From the NCBI GenBank assembly GCA_027919835.1, contig JANVFP010000030.1, forward strand, positions 124,001-188,000: 64,000 nucleotides of DNA, read 5' to 3'. Shown here piece by piece: positions 42,056 through 54,493 of the stretch (positions within the stretch are counted from its first letter, which is position 1; each line of letters opens with the position of its first letter). The translations under genes were made by a program, and so were the position numbers. Under the pieces are notes generated by a model. It was given only the letters and a program-made list of their open reading frames with translations. It searched no databases and was not told the origin of the DNA. This DNA comes from Lentinula raphanica (lineage: Eukaryota > Basidiomycota > Agaricomycetes > Agaricales > Omphalotaceae).

Positions 42056-45000
42056 TCATGGTGGCACCACTACAGGATCGTCCCGTACGTTGCCACCTTG
42101 ACTGTATATTTCCATACAGCCTCCAGGGACATTGATGTCTAACATCATGTCAGTTGCTTCTTCAGCATCGGCCAGCTTGTTCATCTCATCGTCCTTCATT
42201 GATGCCGGAAGGATAGGAGAACCTGGAGTGGCTGGGGTCGTCGGAGAAGGCGAACGAGACACTGAGGAAGCTATCGAAATGATGAGTAAGAGTGCTGAAC
42301 GAATACTGCTGCAAACTTACTTGACCCACTTTCGCGGACGTTTTCGGATGAAGCACCTTCGCGATTCTTCAGGCGGAAGATATCACCTTGTTTGAGTGTA
42401 CTAGTTGACGCATTTGGATCGAATCTTTGTCTGTTGCTGATGAAGCCTACATGTACAGTTAGCACCGATTCAGAAAACTGGAGTGAAGGAAAGGCACGAA
42501 CCAGTCAGATCTTCTGAAAATGGTGATTGCACGGGGGACGATACTTCGACGGCAACAGACGGAACAGGTGTGGATAATGATTCTTCTGAAGGGTTTTGAG
42601 AGCTGGGCTGTTCAGGACTCTCGCTTTGTGAAGGAGATTTGAAACCGAGATGTGTCCGGAAGGAAATTGCAGCAGACGGTTGACCAGGACTCCACATGGC
42701 GGACGATGTACCAGAACGAGGAGAAGGACTATGAGCAGGAGCAGATGGCGGTGATGCTGTGTGTGCAGCCGGTTGCACCGCAGGAGATTTTGGTGCAGGT
42801 GGCGAAGGCGGGGTTTTTCGACCCTTGGGAGCATGCAAACGCTCGGCAATGTTTCTTGCCTGGTCCGTCTGAGTCTGGAGAGCCTCTGGAGTCATATCGG
42901 CATACATGGAGAGAGCTTTGATAGATCCCCATTCTATCAGCTTGTTGTTCAGCCATTGCAACGAGACAGGCTTGGTCAAGAAATCATTGCATCCAGCAGC
43001 GAGAGCAGCTATTCGGTCGCTCTGGAGGGATGACGCTGTAAGAGCTACTATAATAACGGAAGAGCGATAGGGAGAGGCAGCAGAGGTTCGTGAGTCGGAA
43101 TCGTCTGACCGTGAAGATAAGCGATCCTCATATTCGATAGACGGCGATGGCTGGATATAACCAGAGTTGACTCTTTCGATATTTCGTATTGCCCGTGTAG
43201 CATCGATACCATCCATGACTGGCATTTGTATATCCATCTACAAACGAGTTCAGTTACGAACAGCAGTATATTGAGACAAATCTTACCAGGATAAGATGGA
43301 ACTCGCCGGTCTTCCATTTTTCCACTGCTTCCTTCCCATTTGACGCAACGTCGTATTTGATCTTGTTCCTCTTCATGAACGTCGACAAGATAGTGCGATT
43401 TATCGGGTTATCTACAAGGACCATTTTGATTTGTAGCCTTTGAAGATTGAAGATGCAACAGACATACCATCGACGATGAGAACACTGATAGGAGGCACTA
43501 TGTTTCCTTCTGCAGGTGATTTACCCTTCTTCCCAGTCACTACAGGAGATAGACCTTTCGCATCCAACTTCGAACGTCGAGGATTCCGGAACGGTGACAA
43601 ACCAGGCTCGGCTTGTGTCGAGTCTGAAGGGGAAGCAGGCGACATTCCCTTGCGTGGATTGAGATCGTTGCTAGCCTTTCGAGGAGTTTGATGCTCTATT
43701 TGAGGGGCCTCTGGCGTGTCAGTATTTGGGGATATACTGCTCCTAGAGTTCTGACGCGACGGGATCTGGACATTGACCTCGACTCCTCCACTAGGGCGTC
43801 GAGTAGGCTCTGCTGAGGATACCTGATGTAGAGAAGAAAATGTAACCGGAGGACCTTCGGTTGACGATATAGATCGCCTTGGTCCAACAATGGAGAGATG
43901 ACCACGGTCTCTTTCCATGCCATAGCCGGCAAACATGTTCGTCTTCTCCGCACGAGGTGAGAAGAAGATTCCAGTTGGCTGACCATCCGGACTCTGCAAA
44001 ATGACCCCTGAGCGTGCTGTGTCACCAAGCTTCACTGGAGTCTCTCCAAACTTCGCTACAGTCTGCGAGAAATACTCAGAGGAATCTTGCATGCTCAGCG
44101 GTGACGGTGGGAGATTGACATGATTTTCCAAAACAGTGTTGACAGACCTTGAGGATCGGTCTGAGTTGGAACGAGAGCCTGAGGGACGATGGACAGAAGG
44201 TGTCCTGGGACTGCCATTATGCGCTTGGTTCGGTGAGAAGAATGAGCCACCTCCAACCATGTATGGACTGCTGGGAGTCGTTGCAATGGGTGAAAAGAAA
44301 GGGTCTACAACCGGTTTGGTCACTGCTGTATGAAGTAGTGTCAAGAAACGACGGGGACCAGCAGGTTTCGGTATGACCATAATCTCCGGAAGCGGGAGTA
44401 ATGTGCCTCGATACGAATTAAGCACAGACTGTACCGCATCCTTTGTCACTTTGAAGTTGGCCAGACTCGTAAAATGTAAGATAACGACAGGGGTAGAACT
44501 AGCTCCTCCGGCTATGCGAGCCACCTGGGGGAAGATCGAGGTCGGTGATGTGGAGCGAGTGTTGGGCGTTTTCGAGAATTCAGGTTCAGAGGATAAGCTT
44601 GTCCTTCTTTGATGGCTTGGACGCGTTCCTTGAGAACATCCACGTCATCATCTATGAAAATGAAAGAAGCGGGTTGAGATTTGGGTTGTCGTGGAGGCTC
44701 CATTTTCGGTGGTATGCCAGAAGGGGTGTAAGACTCGATATTTGGAGACGTCGTAGGACTGGAAGGGGGTTCTGTTGTACCTTCTACGCCGCCTTCTGCG
44801 GAGATGTGGCTGACATCCATACCCCAAGCAGTCAGATAGCTCGTTAAATGATGGGCAAAGGATCCCTTCGAGCTGGCGTACAGATGAACTTTCTTCCCTC
44901 TGAGACTGTCGACAAAAGTTGAGAGTTGATCTAGCGTAGGCTCATTGGCGGAACCGTTGTCGTCTTCGGTGACGGTTGCAGGAGTTTGGTGAGGGGATAT

Positions 45001-46329
45001 CCCACCATCGAGAGCAAACGAGAGACGACAACTGCGTCCTACCTCGAGCGATCCATCGTACTTTGGTTTGTATTCCGATAAGGTGGCGCCAACTATAGTC
45101 AACAATCGTCGGAGATTAAGAGACGAGAGTGAAGGCTGGGGGCGTGGGATGCCCTCTGAAGTACTGGCAGATGAAAATCGATGGGATATCTCTATTACGC
45201 ATTGAAACGGACCCTCTCCTTCGAGATGCAGGGCGGTCGACCTTACCGGATCTTCCTCGAAAGGTTCAGATGACACTGAGGAGGTGGAACTTTGTCGTCG
45301 AGTTGATGGTTTACGATTGACGAAAAGACCGAGTTCGATAGTGTCTCCTCTTTGGCAAGAAGTGAGGATTTGAGTTATGAGCTAAATATACCAGTCAGAC
45401 AAAAGACAAAAGACTACGGTTAGGAATGAATTCACCAGTGAAAGAAGGTAACGCATTCCAGACTCATCTCCCTTTACCCAGACATGCCTGAGAGCAACTT
45501 CTCCATGGAACAGCACTAAATCTACTCCCACTTGAGCGGCAGACGCACTTAATGCATCACCGGTGCTTTGCAGGAGTTCCCCAATGTCAAAATTATCGTT
45601 CTTATTAGAAGACAAGATTGACGCTTTTCCCGGATGTCTCTCTTCCTCAGCAAATGCAGCCATATTTGCAGCGATGTAATTGAGATTCTTCATAGCTGTG
45701 AACATGGCAGACATGGACGGTGTTGGAACGGACAGGGCACATGCAGAGAATTGTTCCTTTGCAGAATCTAGAACTTGCGCAGGGCTAATTTGAAGCATCG
45801 TCTGAATGACTGCTTGGACCGAATCTGCAAGTTCCAGGGACAACTCTTTGAATGGTCCCTGTTGAGGAGATACGGGCTCTGAATAGGCGGGCTTATAGAG
45901 CGAAGATAGGGAAGATCTATGAGGGTGTTTCAAATGACCAAGCTGTGAAGGAAGCGGGAGTGAGAATGCACGAGAAAAACGAGGATGAGGTTGAGTCGAT
46001 GATCCTTGCAGTACTGGTCGCATGCGAGGAATAGACGGAGAATGATTGGAATCGAACGTATCGCCGTTCTCTCTTTCCTGGTCTGAAAGTTCGTCGTCTG
46101 AACTATCTCCTCCAGAATCCGAAGAACTCAACGCTGGTCTGTCCGAAGATGTGGGTGTCGAGATGGGCCGAGTTGTGGCTGGTTCAGATGGTGAGATTAT
46201 GCTGAACTTGTTGAGCTGTGGCATATCCAGAATAACGACATCTTGGACCAGATGTTTCCCGTCGGTTGCCTCTGTTGAGGAAGAGCCAGCTTCCGGAATT
46301 CTGTCAGGATTGGAAGGTGGCATGACCAT
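42056..46329 (-). CDS. SSK1: Ssk1/Mcs4-type response regulator, with a one-base frameshift in this sequence
   Basis: Exons 46329-45436, 45381-43468, 43411-43287, 43237-42502, 42446-42321 and 42270-42056. The receiver domain is complete: ISVLIVDDNPINRTIL (acidic pair), FHLILMDIQMPVMDG (phospho-accepting Asp), IIVALTASS (Thr) and CNDFLTKPVS (Lys), followed by WGSIKALSMYAD, typical of Ssk1. Upstream, QAYPLNLNSRKRP and VVILHFTSLANFKVTKDAVQSVL are further Ssk1 blocks. The N-terminus is Ser-rich. In yeasts Ssk1 receives phosphate from the Sln1-Ypd1 relay and, when unphosphorylated, activates the MAP3K of the HOG osmostress pathway. Exon 2 is one base short: at 44527-44531 (five Gs on the plus strand) the frame changes between HRPRSSP and VARIAGG, where six are needed. 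With it the protein is about 1,336 aa. Confidence 0.93.
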
Positions 46330-46686
46330 TCAGTATTGCTCCGGAATAGTCCAGCAGGAGGAGAGGACGACGGCCAGAGGGATCCACCGCGAGCAATAGC
46401 TGGTCTAGTGAAGAAAAGGTTGAAAGAGGTGTGGGGTGAAAGAGGGAAATAATAAAGATAGTGAGGCCTCAGGCGGTGATCAGACAGTCTGACTGACTGA
46501 ATTTTATAATTCAAACACCGCCAAACAATTTTTATCTGTCTTTCGAGTTTCCAATTTTCAACTTGTAGATTCTTAAATTATGTCTGTAATTTTACAAAGT
46601 ACACCAAGGTTTTCTTAGGGATATAGCGAAGAATTTTGTTGGAACCAGAAGATCCATCAAGCCCCAATTCGAAGGGTACCAGCATA
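46330..46686. other. Upstream region of SSK1 and 3' region of ARS2
   Basis: About 360 bp, A/T-rich near 46500-46600, without a gene. Confidence 0.45.
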
Positions 46687-49600
46687 TCAGTAAGTTAGTT
46701 CGACATCGCCCTGCGTATCCAAGGTCACGGATTAGGTTTCACCAAAGAGAAAGTTGAGCACATACCTCAGCAACTAAATCCATGTCATAATAGCTTACAC
46801 GACGCCCAGCGGCAGCTCGCGGATCCTCTTTCGCATCTGGCGGGGGCGGAGGTGGCGGTCCACCTGAGACTTGACCCCCATTGTTGCGTCGACGGACGCC
46901 ATCGGTGTTACCAGCACTCAAAGCTGAATCCAAGGCAGCAGGTGGTTTCGGTGGAAGACCCGCGTTCGCGGGAATGTCAACAACGGCGCCACTGATTCTG
47001 TCGCTTAGGCGTCGACCATTGCTATCGTCTTTCCGCGGAGGGGCTGCAGGTAAACCTTGGCTGAAATCATTCCAATGTCCGTTTCCAGGAGGGGGGTAAG
47101 TTCCGTAAGAATACGGTAATCGCGTATAGTCGATGTTCAACGTCTGTATGCCGAATGCTTGCGGTGGTGCCTGAGTGCTATTACCTAGAGCGGTTGGCGG
47201 GTGAACAAAAGGTTGGATTCTGTGGGGATCCAGAGCAAAATTGTTGAAATACGCTATCTGGGAAGTAGGAATTATGGATAAGTGCATGAGGTAAACAGCG
47301 AAAGGAAGAGCGTAATACATCTTCAAGGGATTTTACAAGCTCAGGATGCTTGTTTGCAATATGCTTCTCAACAAAGGTAGTGGCTTTGAATAATTTTTGG
47401 CATGTTCTGCATCGAAACTTCCCTTCGTCCTCTTGCTTGATGTGAGGCTCAACCAACTTTGAAAGTTCCCTGTAATTGAACATCATTAGAAAACGTGTTG
47501 TAGGTAACTGCAAAGCGGCAAGACTCACTCATCGTAGCTCTTTCCGCCATAATCTCGAGGGTCGACACCGTTACGATTGATCAGAAGCGCAATTTTCTGA
47601 TCCAACCAGTCGAGCCACCGATCATCTGAATCAACCGTGAGCAGCCAATGCCGGGAGAACACGATACCAACATACCACCACGATCATTTCTTCCCTTTGA
47701 ATCTTTCTTAACTTCCTTTTCAGCAGCCATCTTCTCGTCATCTTCGCCTTCAAGCGTTTTGACTTCACTCGATGTCGCCTTGAGCAATGGCTTCCTCACG
47801 TGTTTCAAGCATTTTCGCTGCAACTCTTCACGGTGATCGGTAACAACAGAGCAGTAATAACACGCGTGATACGCAGCCCGGAGATATGCAAGATACAGGT
47901 CCAGAGATACTTCGATCTTTAGACCCGGATTGAGTATTTAGTTGGAAATGAGATAGCTATGAGCGGCGTACCCTTTTATTTTCATAGGCCTCCTCATTTC
48001 CGGCATCCACGAGTCCCTGATCCCTCAAATCTGCCATAATCTTCTCAATCCTTCGTTCGACGGCATCTGACCCTCGTTCAGGAGGCTCCTCGTCTTCCTC
48101 CTCTAGATCGGCACCGCTTTCTTCCATGGGAACATCGTCGGTCCCTTCAAGCTTGGACTGGGGTCTATATTTGCTAGGTCTGTACTTGCGCAAGGCCGCG
48201 GCCTCCTCTTCAAGTATACCGGCAAGTATTTTAGCATTGGCGAGATCCTTTTCCATACGCTCCGGCCTACTGGCGACGTCTGGTGTATAACGTATTTTGT
48301 TGACGAAAGGCTTGGTAGTGTGGGATACATGCAATTTGAACCCCTCGATCTGAAATGAGTTGTAAGTCGGAGGTGTGAGGGTAAGCAAATGGAATGATAT
48401 GAACATTTACCCTTCGGTCTTGCAGCTCAGACATGACCATGGTCATATCGGCATCCTCAGAGAAACGCAACCATCCTGCACGGTAATAATTTCGTTTTTG
48501 CAGAGGGTCGCCTAGAGCAAGATAGACATAACCAGGAATGACTCTGCACGACTAGAAAACAAGATGGTTGGTGACATTAAGAAATTTGTATACGAATAGA
48601 CTCACCTCTTCCAATTTGACCCGACCGATATCGGGAGGGATAGTTCGTATCATGACCTGATTACCTTCTTGCGGAACAGCAATCTCTTCCGCAAGATTGA
48701 GGCGCCTGTTCTCGCTGTTAAGTTTTCCATTTGCATCTGCACCAGTGTCATCTTCCGCATCGAGCTCGTCGTCGCCCGAAGGCTTCGACCCATCCACGAG
48801 ACCATCATTATGAAGAGTTTCCCCATTGGAATCTTTGTTCTCCATCGACTCAGGTTCTGGTCCATTTGGATCTGAATCATACTTGCCGGACTCGAGGTCG
48901 AGTAGGAAAGTATTCACTCTGCCTTTCCAGCCTTCCTTTCTTACTCTCTGGCGGAGCGTTTGGAATTCTGGTGCAGGATCGTACTTTTCCCAAAACCATG
49001 GTGACTTTTTATGATGTTCAAACATGGTTTGCAGCTACAGTACGGGGACAGAGCAATTCAGTATTGTACAGTGATTAAACAGTAGAACAACATAGAGCAA
49101 GATGAATGGGAAAGGGCTATGAGATGGCGCACTTCACCAGAAAGTCAAAATGTAATCGAAACGAACCTGGTTCGCCGCGAACTCCTTCTTATACTTTTCC
49201 CACCGGGATTTGATGCCATTGCGTGGTTTGGATCCGTCGCCTGCTTCTTGTTCAGCAGCCTTGTCAGCGTTATCTTCCTCTGTGGCTTGGCTCGGGAAGA
49301 AATATCTAAACCATTCCGCATATTGACGCAGATTTGCTGGGTAGTCAAATGTGTGTGGGTCCGGAGGTGGGCGTCGAGCGGGGAACTGCTGTGAGTGACC
49401 ACGTCGTGGGGAGGTGCTGCCGTAACCTCGAGAATGGGTATCTGAAAGATTGTTTGAGTGATTCGAGTCGACACAAAAGCCAAGAAAGTCAAACCCAGAT
49501 CATCATTGTATCGAGGTCGTGGGTCGTATCGGTCTCTGTCGTAGGGAGAAGGCGTGCGCCGACGTTTTCTGTTGTCTGAAACAAAAGGTCAGTATTGAGA

Positions 49601-49819
49601 AGGCCCTAGAAGACAATACATACATTCATCAGGACTGCGGCTTCTCCCTCTGCGCCCGTAGTCATAACCTCCTCTATCTCTGTCGTACGCGGGCCAAGTA
49701 CGATCCCCGTCGAAGTCACGAGCTCCAGCGTCCGGCGGGTATTCGTACACGTTCTTGGGTTGATACGAGCCTCTCGGAGAACGTGAACGAGAGCGTCGAG
49801 AAGGAATAGGATACGACAT
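46687..49819 (-). CDS. ARS2/SERRATE-type RNA-processing factor (834 aa)
   Basis: Eleven exons join in frame: 49819-49624, 49575-49495, 49441-49167, 49034-48606, 48551-48411, 48349-47972, 47916-47676, 47625-47529, 47469-47319, 47257-46766 and 46710-46687. The N-terminus is RS- and RD-rich (SRRSRSRSPRG). The family blocks follow: FDYPANLRQYAEWFRYFF, KYKKEFAANQLQTMFEHHKKSPWFWEKY, LDLYLAYLRAAYHACYYC, RWLDWLDQKIALLINRNGVDPRDYGGKSY, and the C2H2 finger GKFRCRTCQKLFKATTFVEKHIANKHPEL. A Pro/Arg-rich tail ends in GDVELTY. ARS2 binds the nuclear cap-binding complex and sends capped transcripts to processing, export or decay; fission yeast Pir2 is the fungal example. The intron at 49035-49166 is 132 nt, longer than its neighbours. 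The last coding exon has only 24 nt. Confidence 0.93.
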
Positions 49820-51611
49820 CTTTTAAGTCTTCAGAAAAAGAGAAAAGGGAGAGAAGAAGAAAGGAGAAGAAGGCTTATCAGAGCCTGGGACGAGGAGAGG
49901 CCGAGCATAGTGAAGCACAGACCTATTATGAGTCTCGAGCACAGCGTACTTCGATACGCAAGTGGTCGGGATGAAGAGAGCGCCAACGACAAAGGTGTCA
50001 AATCACGCATGGTTTCAAACTCCGACAATACACTCCGACGCCGGATTCAGCCGAGCGGTCCTTTCGTAGCCACTGCCAACCGTTGAGCAAAGCGTTTGAC
50101 TCGATAACGCTCGTTGCTTTCTGCAAAATCCTTGCTCTCATCTTCACAGTATAGCACCACAGCAATACCTAGAACCTCTCTGCAGCATATGGACGTGAAA
50201 ATCTTTGATTTTTTATTTTCAATTCTTTTCGTGTCTTCAGTCGTCTCCAGCTTTGCGTAAAGCTTTGTCGTAAGCCCTATGGATCCGTGATGCTTAGGAC
50301 GACATTCGAAGACGAACAGGAAAAACAAAGTCTCGTTTCTGCGTACTGTCGACAGTCAGTGAACAAATAGTCCCAACTGTTCAAGAGTCAAGACTCAGAA
50401 AGTGGGTGGTGTCCTCAACTGTCCTCAATCACGATGAGAAGGGGGGTGAAAATGCATGTGTTTGAAGGAAGCTACTATTGTAGACTTATCCGCACGCTAT
50501 GGAAAAGAATCGGCGAAAAGATAAAAGTTACGAGCTTCAATTAACATACAGGAGGCCGCCTGAAAGGATCTGTGATAGGTATCATTCAGCACTCTTCATA
50601 TGCTCTTTGACCGACCTTGATTAACAGGTGGTGATAATGGGAACGTCGCCGCTGGCCGCTGTACGCGGATGGAATGCTCTCCACTCAATCTTGATCATGA
50701 TTGACTTGATTCTAGTTCGCCCCCACAGATACATACCTCAGGCTGTGCTTTGGTTTGTCGGTCAAATCATCTATCTCTTGACTGGGAGAAACACTAACTT
50801 CAATATTGGTGTACATAGATCTGTCACAACTTGGCTGTACTCGCGTCCATTCCATCCTGATATCCGGCTTGAATTCACAGATCCGATGGTACAGTACCTT
50901 ACAGTACTCGCGTCTCCTCCATCCTACCACCTGGTCTTTGTGTTATCTGGCCGCACATGATCGTGCAGACGAATGAATCTCGCTTTGTGAAAAGATAACA
51001 GCTTAAAGCCTTGCGGGGCTGTCACAGTGAATCCTTCTTCAAAAGCAAGACGGGCAGTGTAGAGCCGTATGGCTTTTTCGTTCGAATTTCGCGTGGACGT
51101 TCGACACAGCACAAGGTTGGACAAGGCTGGATCTAATCGCCGGCCTAAAGCAGCGTCTTCTGTTTCATCTCTCATGATTTCCGCCTTGTGTATCTAACGC
51201 TTGACAATCCAACGATAATACAGTCAAGTGAACTAGCAATTTTATCCATGGGGCATCATCCGGATCCAGAGATCTCTGCAAAGTGGCACCAATAATAAAC
51301 CATATGTAGGTCTTCTTCTGGACTGCAGGATTGGAATTCATCTGAAAAGGCTTATCATTTATGTAGCGCATGGCACTCGAAATCGTCCACTTGGCCAAAG
51401 AATCGAAGCAGATCGCGGTCCCGCAGAATTCTCATATGATTTTGTCGCTAGGACACCACCTGAACTTTGGGGAAGATTTGATTGTACTGCAATGGGCTAT
51501 ACCTCCGATCCTCGTTCACTATATAAGCTCTGCGAGAAAGCCTCGTAAATTCAGCGCATTTGCTCTTAGCACTCGTCTACAGTCTGCTACCTGCCACCCT
51601 CTGTTGCTACG
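49820..51611. other. Intergenic region, 1.8 kb, between divergent ARS2 and eqolisin
   Basis: Open frames at 50628-50960 (plus) and 50924-51175 (minus) have no recognisable domain. Apart from the TATA box near 51520 I see no regulatory or repeated element. Confidence 0.5.
51520..51526 (+). promoter_or_regulatory. TATA box (TATATAA) of the eqolisin gene
   Basis: TATATAA lies 86 bp before the start codon of a secreted peptidase gene, a position that fits an inducible fungal promoter with a short leader. Confidence 0.6.
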
Positions 51612-52604
51612 ATGTTCACCACTGCTTTCCTCGTTCAGGCTCTCCTTGCTTCCGCTGCCTTTGCCATCCCCACTAGCAAAGAGCGCGCAGCTGCCCGCCG
51701 AGCTCGTCGCTCCGATGCAACTCGCCAGAGCAAGCCCGTGGACCGTATCGTCAGCCCCACTTCAGAGATCTCGAATGCCTCCTATGTTGAGTTCAGCTCA
51801 AACTGGGCAGGCGCTGTCTTGGTTGCCAGCACGGCAAGTATCTTGCGCTTCTGACGTGATAATATCTTGGTTGCTGATGTCCTCTTTTTCTTGTTGTACA
51901 CAGGCGACTTACAAGTCAGTGACCGGTACCTTCACCGTCCCGACCCCTAAATCCACCGGTGGAAGCAGCGAGCAATGCGCTACCGCCTGGGTTGGAATCG
52001 ACGGTGATACTTGCGACACCGCTATTCTGCAGACTGGTGTTGACTTTTGCGTTACTGGATCCTCTGTCTCCTACGATGGCTGGTACGTTATAACTCCCAT
52101 CGATCTCTTCTATCTCCACTGATATCAATTCATCGTGATTCAGGTATGAATTCTACGTAAGTTGCATCAACTCATAACTTCGCATTGCACACTGCTCATC
52201 ATCCCGAACAGCCTGCAGCTTCCTTTGACTTCTCTGGTATCTCTTTCTCTGCTGGTGACTCTGTTACCGTTACCGCCACCGTCATCAGCACCAGCGAAGG
52301 TACTTTGACAATCGAGAACAACAGCAAGGGAACCACCGTTTCCAAGACTGTCTCCTCTTCCGCCAAGCTCTGTGAGACCAATGCAGAGTGGATCGTCGAA
52401 GACTTCGAGGAATGCGAAGGTAGCTCTTGCTCATTGGTTCCATTTGCCAACTTTGGAACCATCGAGTTCACCGGAGCATCCGCGACGACCAGCTCTGGCA
52501 CTGTTACTCCTGCTGGCTCGACCCTCATTGAAATTGAACAGAGCAACAAGGTCTTGACAACAGTTTCCCAAAGCGGAAGCACTGTCACGGTTGTGTACGC
52601 GTAG
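51612..52604 (+). CDS. Secreted G1 glutamic peptidase (eqolisin), 268 aa
   Basis: Exons 51612-51833, 51904-52082, 52144-52156 and 52212-52604 join in frame. The third is a 13-nt microexon. Intron 1 has a GC donor (ACG|GCAAGT). The signal peptide MFTTAFLVQALLASAAFA is followed by a short basic propeptide (KERAAARRARRSDATRQSK). The mature domain starts near EFSSNWAGAVL and has the family blocks YKSVTGTFTVPTP, WVGIDGDTCDTAILQTGVDFC with the catalytic Gln117, WYEFYPAASFDF and NAEWIVEDFEEC, which carries the catalytic Glu. These acid-active proteases cut proteins outside the cell, and fungi use them to feed on protein or wood litter. The gene is complete. Cys pairs in both halves suggest two disulphides. 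Confidence 0.95.
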
Positions 52605-53727
52605 CCTATGCTAGAACACTCTTGGAGGATCTAGTGAATATACACATCTTGTTTTTACGGTCTCCTTTTGTATTCTGCCATTCTTGCAATGATTGGAAAT
52701 GCTTTGAAAACTGATCACAGCAGTGACTTCGATAATCCCGTAAGAATTCTCTCTCTTTCTCTCTCAAAGTAGTCGAAGCATCCTGGGGTGAGTACCTTTT
52801 TCCATTAGTTGAAGAACCTTCTGCCATTTCTTAAAAATCTCGAAAGATTTCAGTGAACACTGATAATGATTATTCACAACGAGTTTACTCTTTTTTTGTG
52901 AACTACAGTGGCCAGCCAGGCTAGAACACGTCCTTCCTTCTTGTGTTGATCAGTGGTCATATACATATGGTACAAATGATCTTTGTTTTTGATCTTTTCA
53001 ACTGCCGATGGTTGTGTATTTGCGAAGAAAGTTCCTCCTTGACATGCCCCAGAGTCCTTGCTGGTTCTCTGAGGACAATACATCGTTCTGGACAAGATGG
53101 CAACATCTTTGCCTGCTTTTGGCGAAACTATCGAAGACCAACGTCAGCGTTGTGGTACAAAAGTATTGTCACGACATAGGAATGTGAGTTGTGGTTTGAA
53201 AATTCACCGTTTGGCTCGGGGAAACAGCACCTTGAAGAAGGTCCAAGTCCTCTACTGTATCGCCTCTGGCATCCACATTGGGCTGGCTGCACCTGCTTCC
53301 TCTTCTCGTCTGGTGTTACTGTGCCGTCGAATACCAATGGCGCTACTGGAAGTGCCTTGACGTTTGAGACCCCAGCAGGTCATGCTCAGACGAACTCGAT
53401 ATTTGCTGGAGGTTTCTTGACGCTTCCTAGTTCTCGTTTGGCAGTACGGCTGCTTTCTGATTCTGTGAAGTAGATGGCCACTCTGTTGTGCCATACTAGT
53501 TTTTCATGGTTGGCTATGTGCAACCATGGTGTTCTTGCATCATTAGAATTACTGCATTTCCGTTCTATCTCGAATAGTAGTTTCACATATTGGACCTGGT
53601 AGCATTCATCGCATTTTGAATGACCACTCTAAGGTTTCCCGAGCTCGAGACATCCGAGTAGAATCTATAAGGAAGTGACCTGTGAGTGGGAGCAGCGAGA
53701 GTTGGACGAAGACGTACAGCAACTCGA
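52605..53727. other. Region downstream of eqolisin, possible short coding remnant
   Basis: Plus-strand frames at 53097-53360 and 53189-53473 overlap and have mildly protein-like composition (VTVPSNTNGATGSALTFETP in the second). They may be parts of a spliced or decayed gene. I do not recognise either, and no splice model gave a convincing protein. Confidence 0.3.
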
Positions 53728-54198
53728 CTAATTCTTCTTCTTTTTCTTCGTCTTCTTGATATATAAGCTAGGATCAACAAGCTCTCCTTCGAGCTCGATT
53801 CCGCTACCCTCTCCTGTACCTGCCATCCAATCAACCGACTCTCCAGCACCTCCAATACCTTCGAATCTCCTGTTAAACCTGCCCATTCTCCCTGTAGTAT
53901 TAGCCTCGTCCTCCACGGCTTTATCGTCTGCCCACGTTGACGTATTCCAGACAGGATTGTTCGTAGTGTCACGCGTTAGACGAATGAGAGAACGAGGAGA
54001 GGTTGTCCAATGCGTGAAAGAAGTCCCATCGGCTCGAATGACCCGCTGAGGAAATTTTGGAACGACGGGGTTGGGAAGTTCTGGTAGTCTTCGTTTCCAT
54101 ACGTGCGTTCGACCATAAGGAGAGCTGGAGACAAGCCTTGTCTGTGTGTGTTGAGAAGGGAGTCTTTTGGTGAGATTTAGTGAAGAACAACGTTGCAT
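53728..54198 (-). CDS. Probable mitochondrial ribosomal protein bL31m (156 aa)
   Basis: A single uninterrupted exon from ATG 54198. The N-terminus, MQRCSSLNLTKRLPSQHTQT, is basic, hydroxylated and free of acidic residues, as expected of a mitochondrial targeting sequence. The core PVVPKFPQRVIRADGTSFTHWTTSPRSLIRLTRDTTNNPVWN, given here as linked blocks FPQRVIRADGTSFTHW and TTSPRSLIRLTRDTTNNPVW, resembles the fungal mitochondrial bL31 domain. The protein ends in a Gly/Glu-rich segment and a basic KKTKKKKKN tail. The role would be in the large mitoribosomal subunit. Its divergent neighbour is cysteinyl-tRNA synthetase, also a translation gene. Identification is by remembered motif only. Confidence 0.75.
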   Translation of the reverse strand: MQRCSSLNLTKRLPSQHTQTRLVSSSPYGRTHVWKRRLPELPNPVVPKFPQRVIRADGTSFTHWTTSPRSLIRLTRDTTNNPVWNTSTWADDKAVEDEANTTGRMGRFNRRFEGIGGAGESVDWMAGTGEGSGIELEGELVDPSLYIKKTKKKKKN

Positions 54199-54493
54199 GG
54201 TTTGAATTCGACTGCTAGAAAATATAAGCGCTCATCAAAGAGTTATAATTACTCATGTACATAAGCGCCCGGCCATTTCTGACTATGGTCAATGGTCATA
54301 GCAGCTAACAAATACTTTCAGTTACTCAAATGCTCAGAATCGACCAATTAGTGAGTGAAAGATCCCTACATGGGAATGATTCCGAACAACCGTAGTACAT
54401 AGTTGCTAGTAGTTGTGGCTAGAGAGAAGCAAAAATCGTGGTGAATTGATGGCGCATCCTATTTTGGACCACCATCAATCGATTGGAAAGTTG
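54199..54493. promoter_or_regulatory. Divergent promoter region, bL31m and CysRS
   Basis: About 295 bp separates the start codons of two translation genes facing apart. No clear TATA box is seen on either side. Confidence 0.45.

Noticed and set aside
51370..52122. 250-codon frame starting upstream of the eqolisin
   Set aside because: It begins before the TATA box and gives the eqolisin frame only by reading through introns. The spliced model with a signal peptide is much better.
53097..53473. Overlapping frames as a new small secreted protein
   Set aside because: No signal peptide, no consistent splice join and no recognisable domain, so it was left as an unassigned region.
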